DNA of 64,000 nt from Clostridiales bacterium. Lineage in GTDB: Bacteria > Bacillota > Clostridia > Lachnospirales > Lachnospiraceae. Every line of letters begins with the position of its first letter. Position 1 is the stretch's first letter. This document shows positions 1-8,193 of this stretch, one piece after another. The position numbers and the translations under genes are program-made. The notes beneath the pieces are model-generated. The model worked only from the letters and a program-made list of their open reading frames with translations, was not told where the DNA came from and made no database searches. The stretch lies in the NCBI GenBank assembly GCA_018374355.1, contig JAHAFI010000003.1, forward strand, positions 82,092-146,091. The letters are read 5' to 3'.

Positions 1-1
1 A

Positions 2-178
2 AAGGTGAAATTCCGGTTCACCACGGATCTTCCGGAAAACCGTACAGCAGCAGGAATCGTGAAAACCGGAGACCGCTACAGCCGGCAGGTACTTTTGGAA
101 ATACTGTTTGCGCTGGCTTCTCTCGGCTTATGCATGTACCTGTATTTCAGAAAATACAGAAAAGGGGGAAGAAAATGA
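2..178 (+). CDS. C-terminal fragment of a cell-wall anchored surface protein (5' end outside window)
   Basis: The open frame runs in from the left edge and stops at TGA 176-178, overlapping the ATG of the next gene at 175 (ATGA coupling). The 58 visible residues end with VKTGD, a hydrophobic stretch (VLLEILFALASLGLCMYLYF) and a basic tail RKYRKGGRK. This is the layout of a sortase sorting signal, with a non-LPXTG pentapeptide of the xxTGD type common in clostridial class B or pilin-type substrates. Its position before a SipW-type signal peptidase and a thioester adhesin suggests a pilus or fimbrial subunit. The family cannot be named because the body of the protein lies outside the window. 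Confidence 0.6.
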   Translation, partial: KVKFRFTTDLPENRTAAGIVKTGDRYSRQVLLEILFALASLGLCMYLYFRKYRKGGRK

Positions 179-753
179 TAGGGAAATGTCTGAACGGGAT
201 ATTCTGGATGGTGATTTTGACAGCTATGGCAGGAGCGGCGCTGGTTTCCCTGCCGTATCTTTTTAACATCCGGCCGCGGATTGTCCTGAGCGGTTCCATG
301 GAGCCGGAGATACCTGTGGGAAGTCTGGCGTATATTGCCGGGGGAGTTTCGCCAAAAGAGATTAAAACAGGGGATGTCATCGCCTATAAAATGGGAGAAT
401 CCATGCAGGTACTCCACCGGGTCATCGAAACAGATCAGGAAAAGAAGTGGTTTCAGACAAAGGGAGACGCCAATCAGCAGGCAGATCTGGGAAGGGTGGA
501 ATTTTCCCGGTATCAGGGAAAGGCGTTGTTTCACATCCCTTATGCGGGCTATGTGGTCAAGTTTATGCAGACAGGAAATCATATGCTTTGGGTGGCTCTT
601 GGAATTGCAGGGCTGGGGGCAGCAGATGAAATTTTGAGAAAGAAAGAAGGAGGGCAGAAGTTATGGGTAAAACGCAGGAAGAAAAAGGGAATGCCGGAAA
701 GCTTTACAGAGAAAAAAGAACAGGAGAAAGTACGGGAATCCATACAGGAATAA
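175..753 (+). CDS. sipW: SipW/ER-type signal peptidase I
   Basis: This is a membrane signal peptidase that would remove signal peptides from exported surface proteins, probably the neighbours in this locus. The start at ATG 175 overlaps the upstream stop; an in-frame ATG at 130 would reach further into the previous gene and is less likely. The 192-residue product has an N-terminal membrane segment (about residues 8-28), the catalytic-Ser box SGSMEPEIPVG, then GDVIAYK, LHRV and TKGDAN. His in LHRV replaces the Lys of ordinary bacterial SPase I, which is the mark of the ER/SipW class. A second hydrophobic segment (MLWVALGIAGLGAA) is followed by a very basic tail. The last 91 bases overlap the next gene in another frame, which is unusually long. 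Confidence 0.85.
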   Translation: MIGKCLNGIFWMVILTAMAGAALVSLPYLFNIRPRIVLSGSMEPEIPVGSLAYIAGGVSPKEIKTGDVIAYKMGESMQVLHRVIETDQEKKWFQTKGDANQQADLGRVEFSRYQGKALFHIPYAGYVVKFMQTGNHMLWVALGIAGLGAADEILRKKEGGQKLWVKRRKKKGMPESFTEKKEQEKVRESIQE

Positions 754-2954
754 AGAAATTTTACAGAAAAGCCGCAGCATGGCTTCTGTGTCTGCTGCTT
801 GTGATCCCTGTAATGCCGATAAAAGCCGAGGATGGAACCTTTTATATCCGGCAGGACGGAGGGGGAAAAGCATCTGCAAGGGCAATGGACAACGGTTCCC
901 AGCTTCCGGTTTCCCATGTCCGGTATGATAAATTTGGTTTCCGGGATCAATCCCCCAACATTCCCTCCTGCCCCAACCTTGGAACGGGCATCAAATACAT
1001 AGAAGGAGATGACAAAAATCCCGACGGAGGAGGAAAATGGAGATACGTTTACTGCACGGAATTCGCAAAAACCTCTCCGGGAAACGGAATCGTATTGGAA
1101 CATCTGGGCTGGGCCGGCCGGGAAGTGGGATACGCTCTTTATTACGGAGCCGTCTATTACGGTCAGCCCTGCCGATACCAGCCGTATTCCACCGGGGACT
1201 GGCAGATGGACTACTTTGTCACACAGGTGGCCGTCCATATCCTGAATGGAGAGTTTACGCTGGATGCAGCTTGGAATGGGTTCATGAAGAGCAGCGCTTC
1301 CGAGGCTGAAATCCGGCTGGCGTATGACCGGATTTACCGAATGGTCACAGACGCCCGGAATCCCGCAAATTACGGGGGATTTACGCCGGAGGGGTGGCTG
1401 GATATGGGGAACAGTACCTTCGCTCTGAACGGGTATCAGGATTCTTGGTATCAGGATGGAGGAAATTATATTTCTTCCGGTGTGTTCCATGCCGAATTTC
1501 AGGGATATTATGGATATGATTTTAAAGAGCAGCTTACCGGGTACGAGGTCCGAACGGAGGAAGGCGTACAGGTACGGAAAAAAGGAGAACAGACCTATGC
1601 GGATTTTGATCTGGCGGTGAAGGCGGAGCAGTATAAAAAATGGCAGCTCACAGGAAAAACCGTACCGGTCAATGTAAAAGCATCCCTTCCCAGATATTGG
1701 GGAGCTGGGATCTACAGTTCGCCGGAGAGGGATGATATCCAGAACGTATGCTTCCTCACTTGGACATCGGCGGGAGGAATCGCTGAATTTCACCAGTCAG
1801 CAGCTTTAAATATTCCAAAGGTGACACAGGATCTTACCATCGACAAACGGGATGCTGACACGGGTGAGGAGCTTTCCGGGGCAAAGTTTTCCCTGTGGGC
1901 TTTTGATGGAAAGAACTACAGCAGAAAGGCCGGGACATTTGCAGAGCAGGGAAACGGAAAGTATGTATGCAGAGGAGTTGACTATACCTCCACCCAAAGC
2001 GGAAGGTTTCTGATCCGGGAGGATGCTGCGCCTAAGGGTTACGATAAAAACTATCAGAAAGAAAACGCTTCCGACGAGGAAGACTATCAGCGGTACGGAG
2101 GAAGACAGATTCAAATGACGGAAAACGGCTTTAGGTCGGACAGGCTTTCCAATCCACTGGTTTTCCGAAATAAAAAGCTGATTCCCGAAGCAGAGCTGTC
2201 GGTGATGAAGTACGATATTGACAATGGAGGAAATCTGGAGGGAGCGGAATTTTCCGTGTATGAGTGGGATTCCGGGAAAGGGAGGTACAGGGATGAGCCT
2301 GTACAGAAACTGGTCTATAACAAAACAGAGCTGAAGTACAAGACCCAGCGGTCGCTGGTGAAAAATCAGGGAAATCAGGGAAAATTTCTTGTGAGAGAGA
2401 CGAAAATGCCAAAGGGGTATCATTGTCCTTGGGAAAAAGAAATTACGGTGACGGAGCCGGGAAAGGTGACTTTGGAGCTGGAGGCACCCAACTATCCCGG
2501 CAGAAATTTTACCGTGTACAAAAAAATCTTAAAGGAGGAAATAAACTGGGAACACGGAAATCCCACCTTCTTTTTTAAAATTGCAGGAAAAGATCTGGAA
2601 GGGAAGGAGCACAGCTACCACTGCTTTATAGAATTTACACCGGAACAAATGGGGCAGAAGGGAGAATATCTGACCGGAGAGGCAACGGTAACGGACATCC
2701 CGGCAGGAGTCTACCGGGCGGAGGAATTGGAAGATGTGATGCGGTACATCCTCACCGATGCCGGATCGGATCAGGATAATGTACAGGTAGAGAAAAATCC
2801 GGCGGGAATGGTAAACGGTGTGGAAAAAATACAGGCGGTGGTGACTGCCGATCTGCGGCTGAAGGATGGAAGCGTCACCTTTACAAACAGAAAAGTATTA
2901 TATCAGGAGTATTCAGATAACGCAGCGGTGGTAAATCATTTTGGCGCCTCCTGA
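663..2954 (+). CDS. Thioester-domain adhesin with Cna-B/SpaA-like repeats
   Basis: This is a predicted surface adhesin of 763 residues. ATG 663 is preceded by AAGGAGGG at 647-654. An N-terminal stretch of about 36 residues precedes a signal-peptide core (AAAWLLCLLLVIPVMP). The thioester domain is recognisable from YCTEF with Cys131 and TQVA with Gln188, the Cys/Gln pair that forms an internal thioester in Gram-positive covalent adhesins. Three beta-rich domains follow: a Cna-B-like one (about 390-500, LTIDKRDADTGEELSGAKFS), a second (about 505-618, ELSVMKYDIDNGGNLEGAEF) and an FctA-like C-terminal domain (about 620-763). The protein ends NAAVVNHFGAS with no LPXTG-like motif and no membrane anchor, so attachment is unexplained. 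It could be a pilus tip subunit polymerised through its partners. Confidence 0.85.
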   Translation: MGKTQEEKGNAGKLYREKRTGESTGIHTGIKKFYRKAAAWLLCLLLVIPVMPIKAEDGTFYIRQDGGGKASARAMDNGSQLPVSHVRYDKFGFRDQSPNIPSCPNLGTGIKYIEGDDKNPDGGGKWRYVYCTEFAKTSPGNGIVLEHLGWAGREVGYALYYGAVYYGQPCRYQPYSTGDWQMDYFVTQVAVHILNGEFTLDAAWNGFMKSSASEAEIRLAYDRIYRMVTDARNPANYGGFTPEGWLDMGNSTFALNGYQDSWYQDGGNYISSGVFHAEFQGYYGYDFKEQLTGYEVRTEEGVQVRKKGEQTYADFDLAVKAEQYKKWQLTGKTVPVNVKASLPRYWGAGIYSSPERDDIQNVCFLTWTSAGGIAEFHQSAALNIPKVTQDLTIDKRDADTGEELSGAKFSLWAFDGKNYSRKAGTFAEQGNGKYVCRGVDYTSTQSGRFLIREDAAPKGYDKNYQKENASDEEDYQRYGGRQIQMTENGFRSDRLSNPLVFRNKKLIPEAELSVMKYDIDNGGNLEGAEFSVYEWDSGKGRYRDEPVQKLVYNKTELKYKTQRSLVKNQGNQGKFLVRETKMPKGYHCPWEKEITVTEPGKVTLELEAPNYPGRNFTVYKKILKEEINWEHGNPTFFFKIAGKDLEGKEHSYHCFIEFTPEQMGQKGEYLTGEATVTDIPAGVYRAEELEDVMRYILTDAGSDQDNVQVEKNPAGMVNGVEKIQAVVTADLRLKDGSVTFTNRKVLYQEYSDNAAVVNHFGAS

Positions 2955-2982
2955 GTTACTGTCCTGACCTTCCGGCAAAAAA

Positions 2983-4251
2983 TCAGGGCAGGATGACCAT
3001 CTGCCGGGTATATTCATGAATAAATTTCCGGCGGTATTTTTCGCTGGCCACAGTCTCATATAAATGGGAAATGCGGATGTTCTGCTCCAAAACTTTCATG
3101 GCGTCAGGGGAAAGAATGGAAGGGGCATCCGCCAGTTTGGTGAGAAGCGGCAGGGTTCCTTTCCGTTTGATTTCCGAAAGCACCGGGGCCGCCTGTCTGC
3201 GAAAGCCCAGAAGTCTTGCATAGGAGACAGGAGGGACATCACGGATTTCCAGAAGGGCGTGGAAAAGCGCCCGGCAGATCCGGCTGTAGGTGAGCTCCTT
3301 TGTCTTTAACAATCCCACATACTGGGAAAAGGTTTCATATCCGCCGCGGGTGTTTATAAGCCGCTGTACCAGATCCCGGGACATATCCTGACAGGCATAC
3401 AGGCTCTCAGGGGCTCTGGAATAGAGCATCCAGCGCATGAGAAGAGAAAAATCCTCCTCGGTGAGTATTTCTTGGGAACAAGGACTTTTTTTCAGAACTT
3501 CAAGAACCTCCGTGGGAAAACCGGAGGAAAGCTCAGAAAAACGCCGGGAAAAAGGTCCGGAAAAATCCCCGCAGGGCTGGGAGACAGAAGATTGCACCCA
3601 GAAATTGCGCAGAGCGGAAGCGGAGGGGAGCTCCTGATTCAGAAGCTGCTCGTGGTATCCGCTTCCCTTTCTCAGAACCGTAACCGGCTGAATGGGACTT
3701 TTTAAGTCAGCAAGCGCCTTACAGTACTCCACACCTAAAATATTATTGGGAGAGGAAAGAAAGGATTCCCAGTCTGTCCGGGCACCTTCTGCCCCGTCCC
3801 AGACCGCCAAAAGAGCATCCCTTCTGGCGGCGGGATAGGACAGACCTGCCTTCAGACCTTTCTGAAGCTTCTGGCGGAAGGCGGGGGTTTCTTTTGTCAG
3901 ATATTCTCCCAGACTTTGGAAAAGGCGGATATCACCGGATTCGCTTCCGAAAGAAAGATAATCCAAGCAGCCAAGGCCCTGAAGGAGTTCCACACCCCTC
4001 CGGGCGAAAAATTCCGCACTCTGGCAGGATAAGACCGATGGAAGCTCGAAGACCAGATCGGCGCCGCCTGCAAGAGCCATTTCAGCCCGCAGATGTTTGG
4101 GCAGAAAGGCAGGTCCCCCTCTCTGGACAAAGTCCCCGCTGACTACTGCGATCACAAAATCCGCACCCGTTTTTTCACGGGTCCGGCGGATGTGATAGGC
4201 GTGTCCTTTGTGAAACGGATTGTATTCTGCAATGATTCCGGCGATTTTCAT
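2983..4251 (-). CDS. tmcAL: tRNA(Met) cytidine acetate ligase (TmcAL/YlbM family)
   Basis: TmcAL makes N4-acetylcytidine at the wobble position of elongator tRNA(Met) from acetate and ATP. The product is 422 residues and begins MKIAGIIAEYNPFHKGHAYH, where NPFHKGH is the nucleotidyltransferase HxGH-type motif. The segments VVSGDFVQRGGPAF and FGSES are also typical of this family. The start at 4251 is chosen because GAGG lies a few bases upstream on the minus strand; an upstream in-frame ATG lacks such a site. It is convergent with the adhesin gene and divergent from pta. Acetate availability links it loosely to pta-ackA, but that is only neighbourhood. Confidence 0.9.
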   Translation of the reverse strand: MKIAGIIAEYNPFHKGHAYHIRRTREKTGADFVIAVVSGDFVQRGGPAFLPKHLRAEMALAGGADLVFELPSVLSCQSAEFFARRGVELLQGLGCLDYLSFGSESGDIRLFQSLGEYLTKETPAFRQKLQKGLKAGLSYPAARRDALLAVWDGAEGARTDWESFLSSPNNILGVEYCKALADLKSPIQPVTVLRKGSGYHEQLLNQELPSASALRNFWVQSSVSQPCGDFSGPFSRRFSELSSGFPTEVLEVLKKSPCSQEILTEEDFSLLMRWMLYSRAPESLYACQDMSRDLVQRLINTRGGYETFSQYVGLLKTKELTYSRICRALFHALLEIRDVPPVSYARLLGFRRQAAPVLSEIKRKGTLPLLTKLADAPSILSPDAMKVLEQNIRISHLYETVASEKYRRKFIHEYTRQMVILP

Positions 4252-4372
4252 AGATTTGTACCTCAAAAAATACATAAATTTATATAAACGATTGCTCTAT
4301 TTTAGCAGGAAAACACAGGAAAAACAAGGGTTTCCGCAACTTCAGGGAAATGTGTTAAAAAATTAACTAACC

Positions 4373-4401
4373 TTGTCACTCCTATATAAAAGAGGTATAA
4401 T
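4373..4401 (+). promoter_or_regulatory. Sigma-A promoter of pta-ackA
   Basis: TTGTCA (4373-4378) is followed by a 17-base spacer and TATAAT (4396-4401), which is near consensus. Transcription would start near 4408 and leave a leader of about 65 bases before the pta ATG. Confidence 0.8.
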
Positions 4402-4473
4402 TTTAGACAATGAGTATAATTGATAATACTAAAGCCTGTATCTCAGGAAAAAAACGAAAGGAGTCATAGAATC

Positions 4474-5469
4474 ATGGGATTTATTGACGTAATCAAAGAA
4501 AGAGCAAGAGCAGACAAGAAAGTAATCGTACTTCCGGAAACAGAGGACAGAAGAACCTATGAAGCGACTGCGCAGATTCTGAAAGAAGGAATCGCTGATG
4601 TTGTTCTGGTAGGAAGTGAAGAAGCTGTAAAAGCAGGAAGCGAAGGTCTGGATATCACAGGAGCTATCATTGTTGACCCGGCTACTTCTGATAAAACAGA
4701 CGCATACGTGGAGAAACTGGTAGAGCTGAGAAGCAAAAAGGGCATGACACCGGAACAGGCAAGAGAGATCCTGCTGAACCAGTATCTGTACTACGGCGTT
4801 ATGATGGTTAAGATGGGTGACGCTGACGGTATGGTATCCGGAGCTTGTCATTCCACAGCAGACACTCTGAGACCTTGTCTGCAGATTCTGAAAACAAAAC
4901 CGGGTACAAAACTGGTATCTGCATTCTTCCTTATGGTTGTTCCGAACTGCGAATACGGCGCAAACGGTACTTTCGTATTTGCTGATTCCGGACTGAACCA
5001 GAATCCTACCTCCGAAGAGCTGGCAGCGATCGCAGCATCCTCTGCTGAATCCTTCAGACTGCTGGTTGAAGAGGAACCGGTTGTAGCTATGCTGTCCCAC
5101 TCCACAAAAGGAAGTGCAAAACATGCAGATGTTGACAAAGTTGTAGAAGCTACAAGAATCGCAAAAGAACAGAACCCGGAACTGAAACTGGATGGAGAAT
5201 TCCAGCTTGACGCAGCAATCGTACCGAGCGTTGGAGCTTCCAAAGCACCGGGCAGCGAAGTTGCAGGAAAAGCAAACACACTGATCTTCCCGGATCTGGA
5301 TGCAGGAAACATCGGATACAAACTGGCTCAGAGACTGGCAAAGGCAGAAGCTTACGGTCCTGTTACTCAGGGTATCGCAAAACCGGTAAACGATCTGTCC
5401 CGCGGATGCTCTGCTGAGGATATCGTTGGTGTTGTAGCCATCACAGCAGTTCAGTGTCAGGCTGAATAA
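4474..5469 (+). CDS. pta: Phosphate acetyltransferase
   Basis: Pta interconverts acetyl-CoA and acetyl phosphate, the first step of the acetate/ATP route in fermentative and acetogenic bacteria. The 331-residue product is the short form, without the N-terminal regulatory domain of enterobacterial Pta. Family segments include VIVLPETEDRR at the N-terminus and MVSGACHSTADTLRP and AKHADVDKV further on. The ATG at 4474 is preceded by AAAGGAG at about 4456-4462. An in-frame extension to 4420 would begin near the predicted transcription start and is rejected. It is followed 27 bases later by ackA, and both lie behind a near-consensus promoter, consistent with high expression. Confidence 0.95.
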   Translation: MGFIDVIKERARADKKVIVLPETEDRRTYEATAQILKEGIADVVLVGSEEAVKAGSEGLDITGAIIVDPATSDKTDAYVEKLVELRSKKGMTPEQAREILLNQYLYYGVMMVKMGDADGMVSGACHSTADTLRPCLQILKTKPGTKLVSAFFLMVVPNCEYGANGTFVFADSGLNQNPTSEELAAIAASSAESFRLLVEEEPVVAMLSHSTKGSAKHADVDKVVEATRIAKEQNPELKLDGEFQLDAAIVPSVGASKAPGSEVAGKANTLIFPDLDAGNIGYKLAQRLAKAEAYGPVTQGIAKPVNDLSRGCSAEDIVGVVAITAVQCQAE

Positions 5470-5496
5470 GAATTACGATAGTTGGAGGAAAAATAA

Positions 5497-6687
5497 ATGA
5501 ACGTATTAGTTATTAACTGCGGAAGTTCTTCTTTAAAATATCAGATGATCAATTCAGATACAGAGGCAGTTCTTGCAAAAGGTCTGTGCGAGCGTATCGG
5601 TATCGACGGAAGACTGGTATACCAGAAAGACGGATGTGACAAAGAAGTGACAGAAGCTTCCATGCCTACTCATAAAGAAGCGATTCAGATGGTTCTGGAT
5701 GCACTGACAAACGAAAAAACAGGTGCCATCAGCAGTCTGGAAGAAGTAAATGCCATCGGTCACCGTGTGGTACACGGCGGAGAAAAATTCGCATCTTCTG
5801 CAGTGATCACAGATGAGATGATTCAGGCAGTAGAAGAATGTAACGATCTGGCTCCTCTGCACAATCCGGCAAACCTGATCGGTATCCGTGTATGCGCAGA
5901 CCTGATGCCGGGCGTACCGCAGGTTGCAGTATTTGATACCGCGTTCCATCAGACAATGCCGGCAAAAGCATATCTGTATGGTCTGCCTCTGGAATACTAC
6001 AAAAAACACAAAGTAAGAAGATACGGCTTCCACGGAACCAGCCACAGCTTCGTTTCCAAACGTGCGGTAGAATTTTTAGGACTGGATCCGGAAAATTCCA
6101 AAGTGATTGTTTGCCATCTGGGAAATGGTTCTTCCATCAGCGCTGTAGTAAACGGCAAATGTGTGGATACCACTATGGGACTTACCCCGCTGGAAGGCGT
6201 TGTTATGGGAACACGTTCCGGTAACATCGATCCGGCCATTATGGAATACATTGCGAAAAAAGAAAATCTGGATATTGCAGGCATCATGAATGTGCTGAAC
6301 AAAAAATCCGGTCTGCAGGGTCTGTCCGATGGACTGTCCAGCGATTTCCGTGATCTGAACGAAGCAGCAGAAGGCGGAAACGAAGCAGCAGCAAACGCAA
6401 TTGAAGTTCTGTGCTACGGCATTGCGAAATTCGTTGGCGGATACGTTGCAGCGATGAACGGAGTGGACGCTGTGATCTTTACCGCAGGTATCGGCGAGAA
6501 CGCAATTCCGGTTCGTGAAAAAGTTGTAAGCTACTTAGGATATCTTGGTGTAACACTTGATAAAGAAGCAAACGGAACCAGAGGAGAAGAAATCGTAATC
6601 TCCACACCGGATTCCAAAGTAAAGGTTGCAGTAATTCCTACAAATGAAGAACTGGCAATCTGCCGCGAGACAGTGGCTTTAGTTTAA
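5497..6687 (+). CDS. ackA: Acetate kinase
   Basis: AckA converts acetyl phosphate and ADP to acetate and ATP, completing the pathway begun by pta. The product is 396 residues, the usual length, and starts MNVLVINCGSSSLKYQ (the ASKHA phosphate-1 loop). It contains HRVVHGGE, FDTAFHQTMP, RRYGFHGTSH and FTAGIGENA, all diagnostic. GGAGGA precedes ATG 5497. It sits 27 bases downstream of pta in the same operon. A perfect 15-bp inverted repeat follows the stop, at 6699-6731. Confidence 0.97.
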   Translation: MNVLVINCGSSSLKYQMINSDTEAVLAKGLCERIGIDGRLVYQKDGCDKEVTEASMPTHKEAIQMVLDALTNEKTGAISSLEEVNAIGHRVVHGGEKFASSAVITDEMIQAVEECNDLAPLHNPANLIGIRVCADLMPGVPQVAVFDTAFHQTMPAKAYLYGLPLEYYKKHKVRRYGFHGTSHSFVSKRAVEFLGLDPENSKVIVCHLGNGSSISAVVNGKCVDTTMGLTPLEGVVMGTRSGNIDPAIMEYIAKKENLDIAGIMNVLNKKSGLQGLSDGLSSDFRDLNEAAEGGNEAAANAIEVLCYGIAKFVGGYVAAMNGVDAVIFTAGIGENAIPVREKVVSYLGYLGVTLDKEANGTRGEEIVISTPDSKVKVAVIPTNEELAICRETVALV

Positions 6688-6698
6688 ACTTTAAAATC

Positions 6699-6731
6699 GT
6701 GACTATTCAGGACAGGGTCCTGAATAGTCAC
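6699..6731. repeat. Perfect 15-bp inverted repeat after ackA (dispersed hairpin family, copy 1)
   Basis: The arms GTGACTATTCAGGAC and GTCCTGAATAGTCAC pair perfectly around an AGG loop. No U-tract follows, so it is not a standard intrinsic terminator. A related 33-base hairpin lies between rpsB and tsf (42796-42828) and a more diverged one near 18909, so it looks like a dispersed intergenic repeat that may cap the pta-ackA mRNA. Confidence 0.75.
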
Positions 6732-6772
6732 TTAAAATCTTAAAAATCCTGTAGTCTGTCAAGAAAAAATGG

Positions 6773-6801
6773 TTGACAAACAGAGAACGCTTCTGTATAA
6801 T
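6773..6801 (+). promoter_or_regulatory. Sigma-A promoter of the DUF177-rpmF operon
   Basis: TTGACA (6773-6778), a 17-base spacer and TATAAT (6796-6801): a full consensus promoter 26 bases before the DUF177 ATG. Confidence 0.85.
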
Positions 6802-6827
6802 TGGTTGAGTGTGGTTAGGAGTAAATT

Positions 6828-7355
6828 ATGCTGATTGATTTATCCAAAGTTTTAGCCCATGAAGGGAAACAGCAGCAAGTGGAAATAGAGCCGGCGGGAG
6901 AGCATTTTTCCTGCAGACTGGGGACATTTGACTATGCTGGGAAAACCTCTGTATCTCTGACGATTACCCATACGGAGAATCAGATACTGAAGATAAGAGG
7001 AGTGGGTAAGGTTTCTTTGTGGATTCCTTGTTCCAGATGCCTGACGCCGGTAAAAAGCACGATTGACATCGACATTGATGAAGAAGTGGATATGAAGCTG
7101 ACGGAGGAGGAGCGGATTGATGCGCTGGATGAAAGCAGTTATATTCAGAACAGAGAGCTGGATACAGACAAGCTGCTGCATAATGAGCTGCTGATCATGT
7201 GGCCAATGCGAGTGCTCTGCAAAGAGGACTGTAAAGGAATCTGTAGCCGTTGTGGTGCAAATCTGAATCAGGGATCCTGTGATTGCGATACGGCAGATTT
7301 AGATCCCAGAATGGCTGTTATCAGTGATATATTTAAGAATTTTAAGGAGGTGTAA
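6828..7355 (+). CDS. DUF177 (YceD) family protein upstream of rpmF
   Basis: The 175-residue product belongs to the DUF177/YceD family, which commonly precedes rpmF. Some homologues are linked to 23S rRNA accumulation, but the function here is not shown. The middle has the family segment CSRCLTPV, and the C-terminus has a cysteine-rich stretch (CKEDCKGICSRCGANL, then CDCD) that looks like a zinc site. TTAGGAG precedes ATG 6828. The stop is three bases before the rpmF ATG, so the two are translationally close and share the consensus promoter at 6773. Confidence 0.88.
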   Translation: MLIDLSKVLAHEGKQQQVEIEPAGEHFSCRLGTFDYAGKTSVSLTITHTENQILKIRGVGKVSLWIPCSRCLTPVKSTIDIDIDEEVDMKLTEEERIDALDESSYIQNRELDTDKLLHNELLIMWPMRVLCKEDCKGICSRCGANLNQGSCDCDTADLDPRMAVISDIFKNFKEV

Positions 7356-7358
7356 CCA

Positions 7359-7541
7359 ATGTCCATCTGTCCAAAGAATAAAACATCTAAAGCAAGAAGA
7401 GATAAGAGAAGAGCAAACTGGAAAATGAGCGCTCCGAACTTAGTAAAATGCAGCAAATGCGGCGCTTTAATGATGCCTCACAGAGTTTGCAAGGCTTGTG
7501 GATCTTACAATAAGAGAGAGATCGTTTCTCAGGAAGCTTAA
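7359..7541 (+). CDS. rpmF: 50S ribosomal protein L32
   Basis: L32 is a small structural protein of the large ribosomal subunit. The 60-residue product begins MSICPKNKTSKARRDKRRA, a typical L32 N-terminus. It contains CSKCG and CKACG, the four-cysteine zinc ribbon of the C+ form, so expression should depend on zinc-replete conditions if a zinc-free paralogue exists elsewhere. AAGGAGGTG lies just upstream of ATG 7359. A strong terminator follows at 7567. The plsX-acpP genes often found next in Firmicutes are absent here. Confidence 0.97.
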   Translation: MSICPKNKTSKARRDKRRANWKMSAPNLVKCSKCGALMMPHRVCKACGSYNKREIVSQEA

Positions 7542-7566
7542 TTGCTTAAATATTGAACAAGAAAAA

Positions 7567-7604
7567 GGTAAACCGGATGTAACCCATCTGGTTTACCTTT
7601 TTTT
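7567..7604 (+). terminator. Intrinsic terminator of rpmF operon
   Basis: GGTAAACCGGATG pairs with CATCTGGTTTACC (one G-U pair), with a 5-base loop and a run of seven T. Confidence 0.93.
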
Positions 7605-7610
7605 GCAGTC

Positions 7611-7646
7611 AAAAAAACAGAGCCGGCTGTTTGACAACCGACCCTG
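7611..7646 (-). terminator. Intrinsic terminator of the cold-shock gene
   Basis: On the minus strand CAGGGTCGGTTG pairs with CAGCCGGCTCTG (G-U pairs allowed) around TCAAA, followed by seven T. It lies back to back with the rpmF terminator. Confidence 0.88.
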
Positions 7647-7687
7647 TTTTTGAATCGTTCATAATTCAATGATGTAATAGGCGAAAA

Positions 7688-7888
7688 TTATAATTTCACA
7701 ACGTTAGCAGCCTGCATTCCACGAGCGCCTTCTGTCAGATCATAGGATACAGCCTGGCCTTCATCTAAGGATTTGAATCCTTCGCCCTGAATAGCGGAAA
7801 AATGTACGAATACGTCTGCTCCGTCTTCTCCTGTGATGAAACCATAACCTTTTTCAGCGTTGAACCATTTTACAGTTCCTTTGTTCAT
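7688..7888 (-). CDS. Cold-shock protein (CspA family)
   Basis: This is a 66-residue single-stranded nucleic-acid binding protein acting as an RNA chaperone. It has both RNP motifs: KGYGFI (RNP1) and DVFVHF (RNP2), after MNKGTVKWFNAEKG. ATG 7888 is preceded on the minus strand by GGAGGTAAC. The frame stays open upstream but only through an AT-rich leader with no plausible ribosome site, so the longer reading is rejected. The promoter at 8062-8090 gives a leader of about 165 bases, as is usual for cold-induced csp mRNAs. Confidence 0.95.
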   Translation of the reverse strand: MNKGTVKWFNAEKGYGFITGEDGADVFVHFSAIQGEGFKSLDEGQAVSYDLTEGARGMQAANVVKL

Positions 7889-8193
7889 GATGTTACCTCC
7901 ATAAAAATATAAATAGAATAATAGAATAATAAAGTGCAGAGAAAGGGCTATAAATAAAAAAATCCATGTGGCGTAAGCGGAGATTATAAAGAATAAAGAA
8001 ATAATAATCCCGGTCACCATATGGGTAATATTAAATACATCCAATTCTCTTCTACAAATCCATTATAGAGGTTACATTTCCAAAAGTCAAGTACAAAAAA
8101 GGCTTTATTTCAGTTGGATTTTCGTGTATGATAGTAAAAGGTAAGCAAGATGCATAAAAACCATCAGATAACAAAGAATGGAGAAAACGGAAC
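7889..8193. other. Divergent intergenic region: csp leader and pyr operon upstream region
   Basis: This 305-base gap holds the AT-rich, long csp 5' leader on the minus strand (about 7889-8055), the csp promoter (8062-8090) and the region before pyrC. For pyrC only a weak -10 (TATGAT 8127-8132) without a good -35 is seen. I see no PyrR-type binding loop. Confidence 0.6.
8062..8090 (-). promoter_or_regulatory. Sigma-A promoter of the cold-shock gene
   Basis: On the minus strand TTGACT is followed by a 17-base spacer and TATAAT. Confidence 0.8.

Noticed and set aside
579..1793. 404-residue open frame on the minus strand opposite the adhesin gene
   Set aside because: No ribosome site, no family resemblance, and it lies opposite a clear thioester-domain gene. 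Long antisense frames here follow from codon bias.
6699..6731. Reading the ackA-downstream hairpin as an intrinsic terminator
   Set aside because: No U-run follows the stem, and related copies occur elsewhere, so I list it as a repeat.
7889..8044. In-frame upstream extension of the cold-shock protein
   Set aside because: It would add a hydrophobic stretch never seen on CspA proteins, and the GGAGG site supports the internal ATG at 7888.
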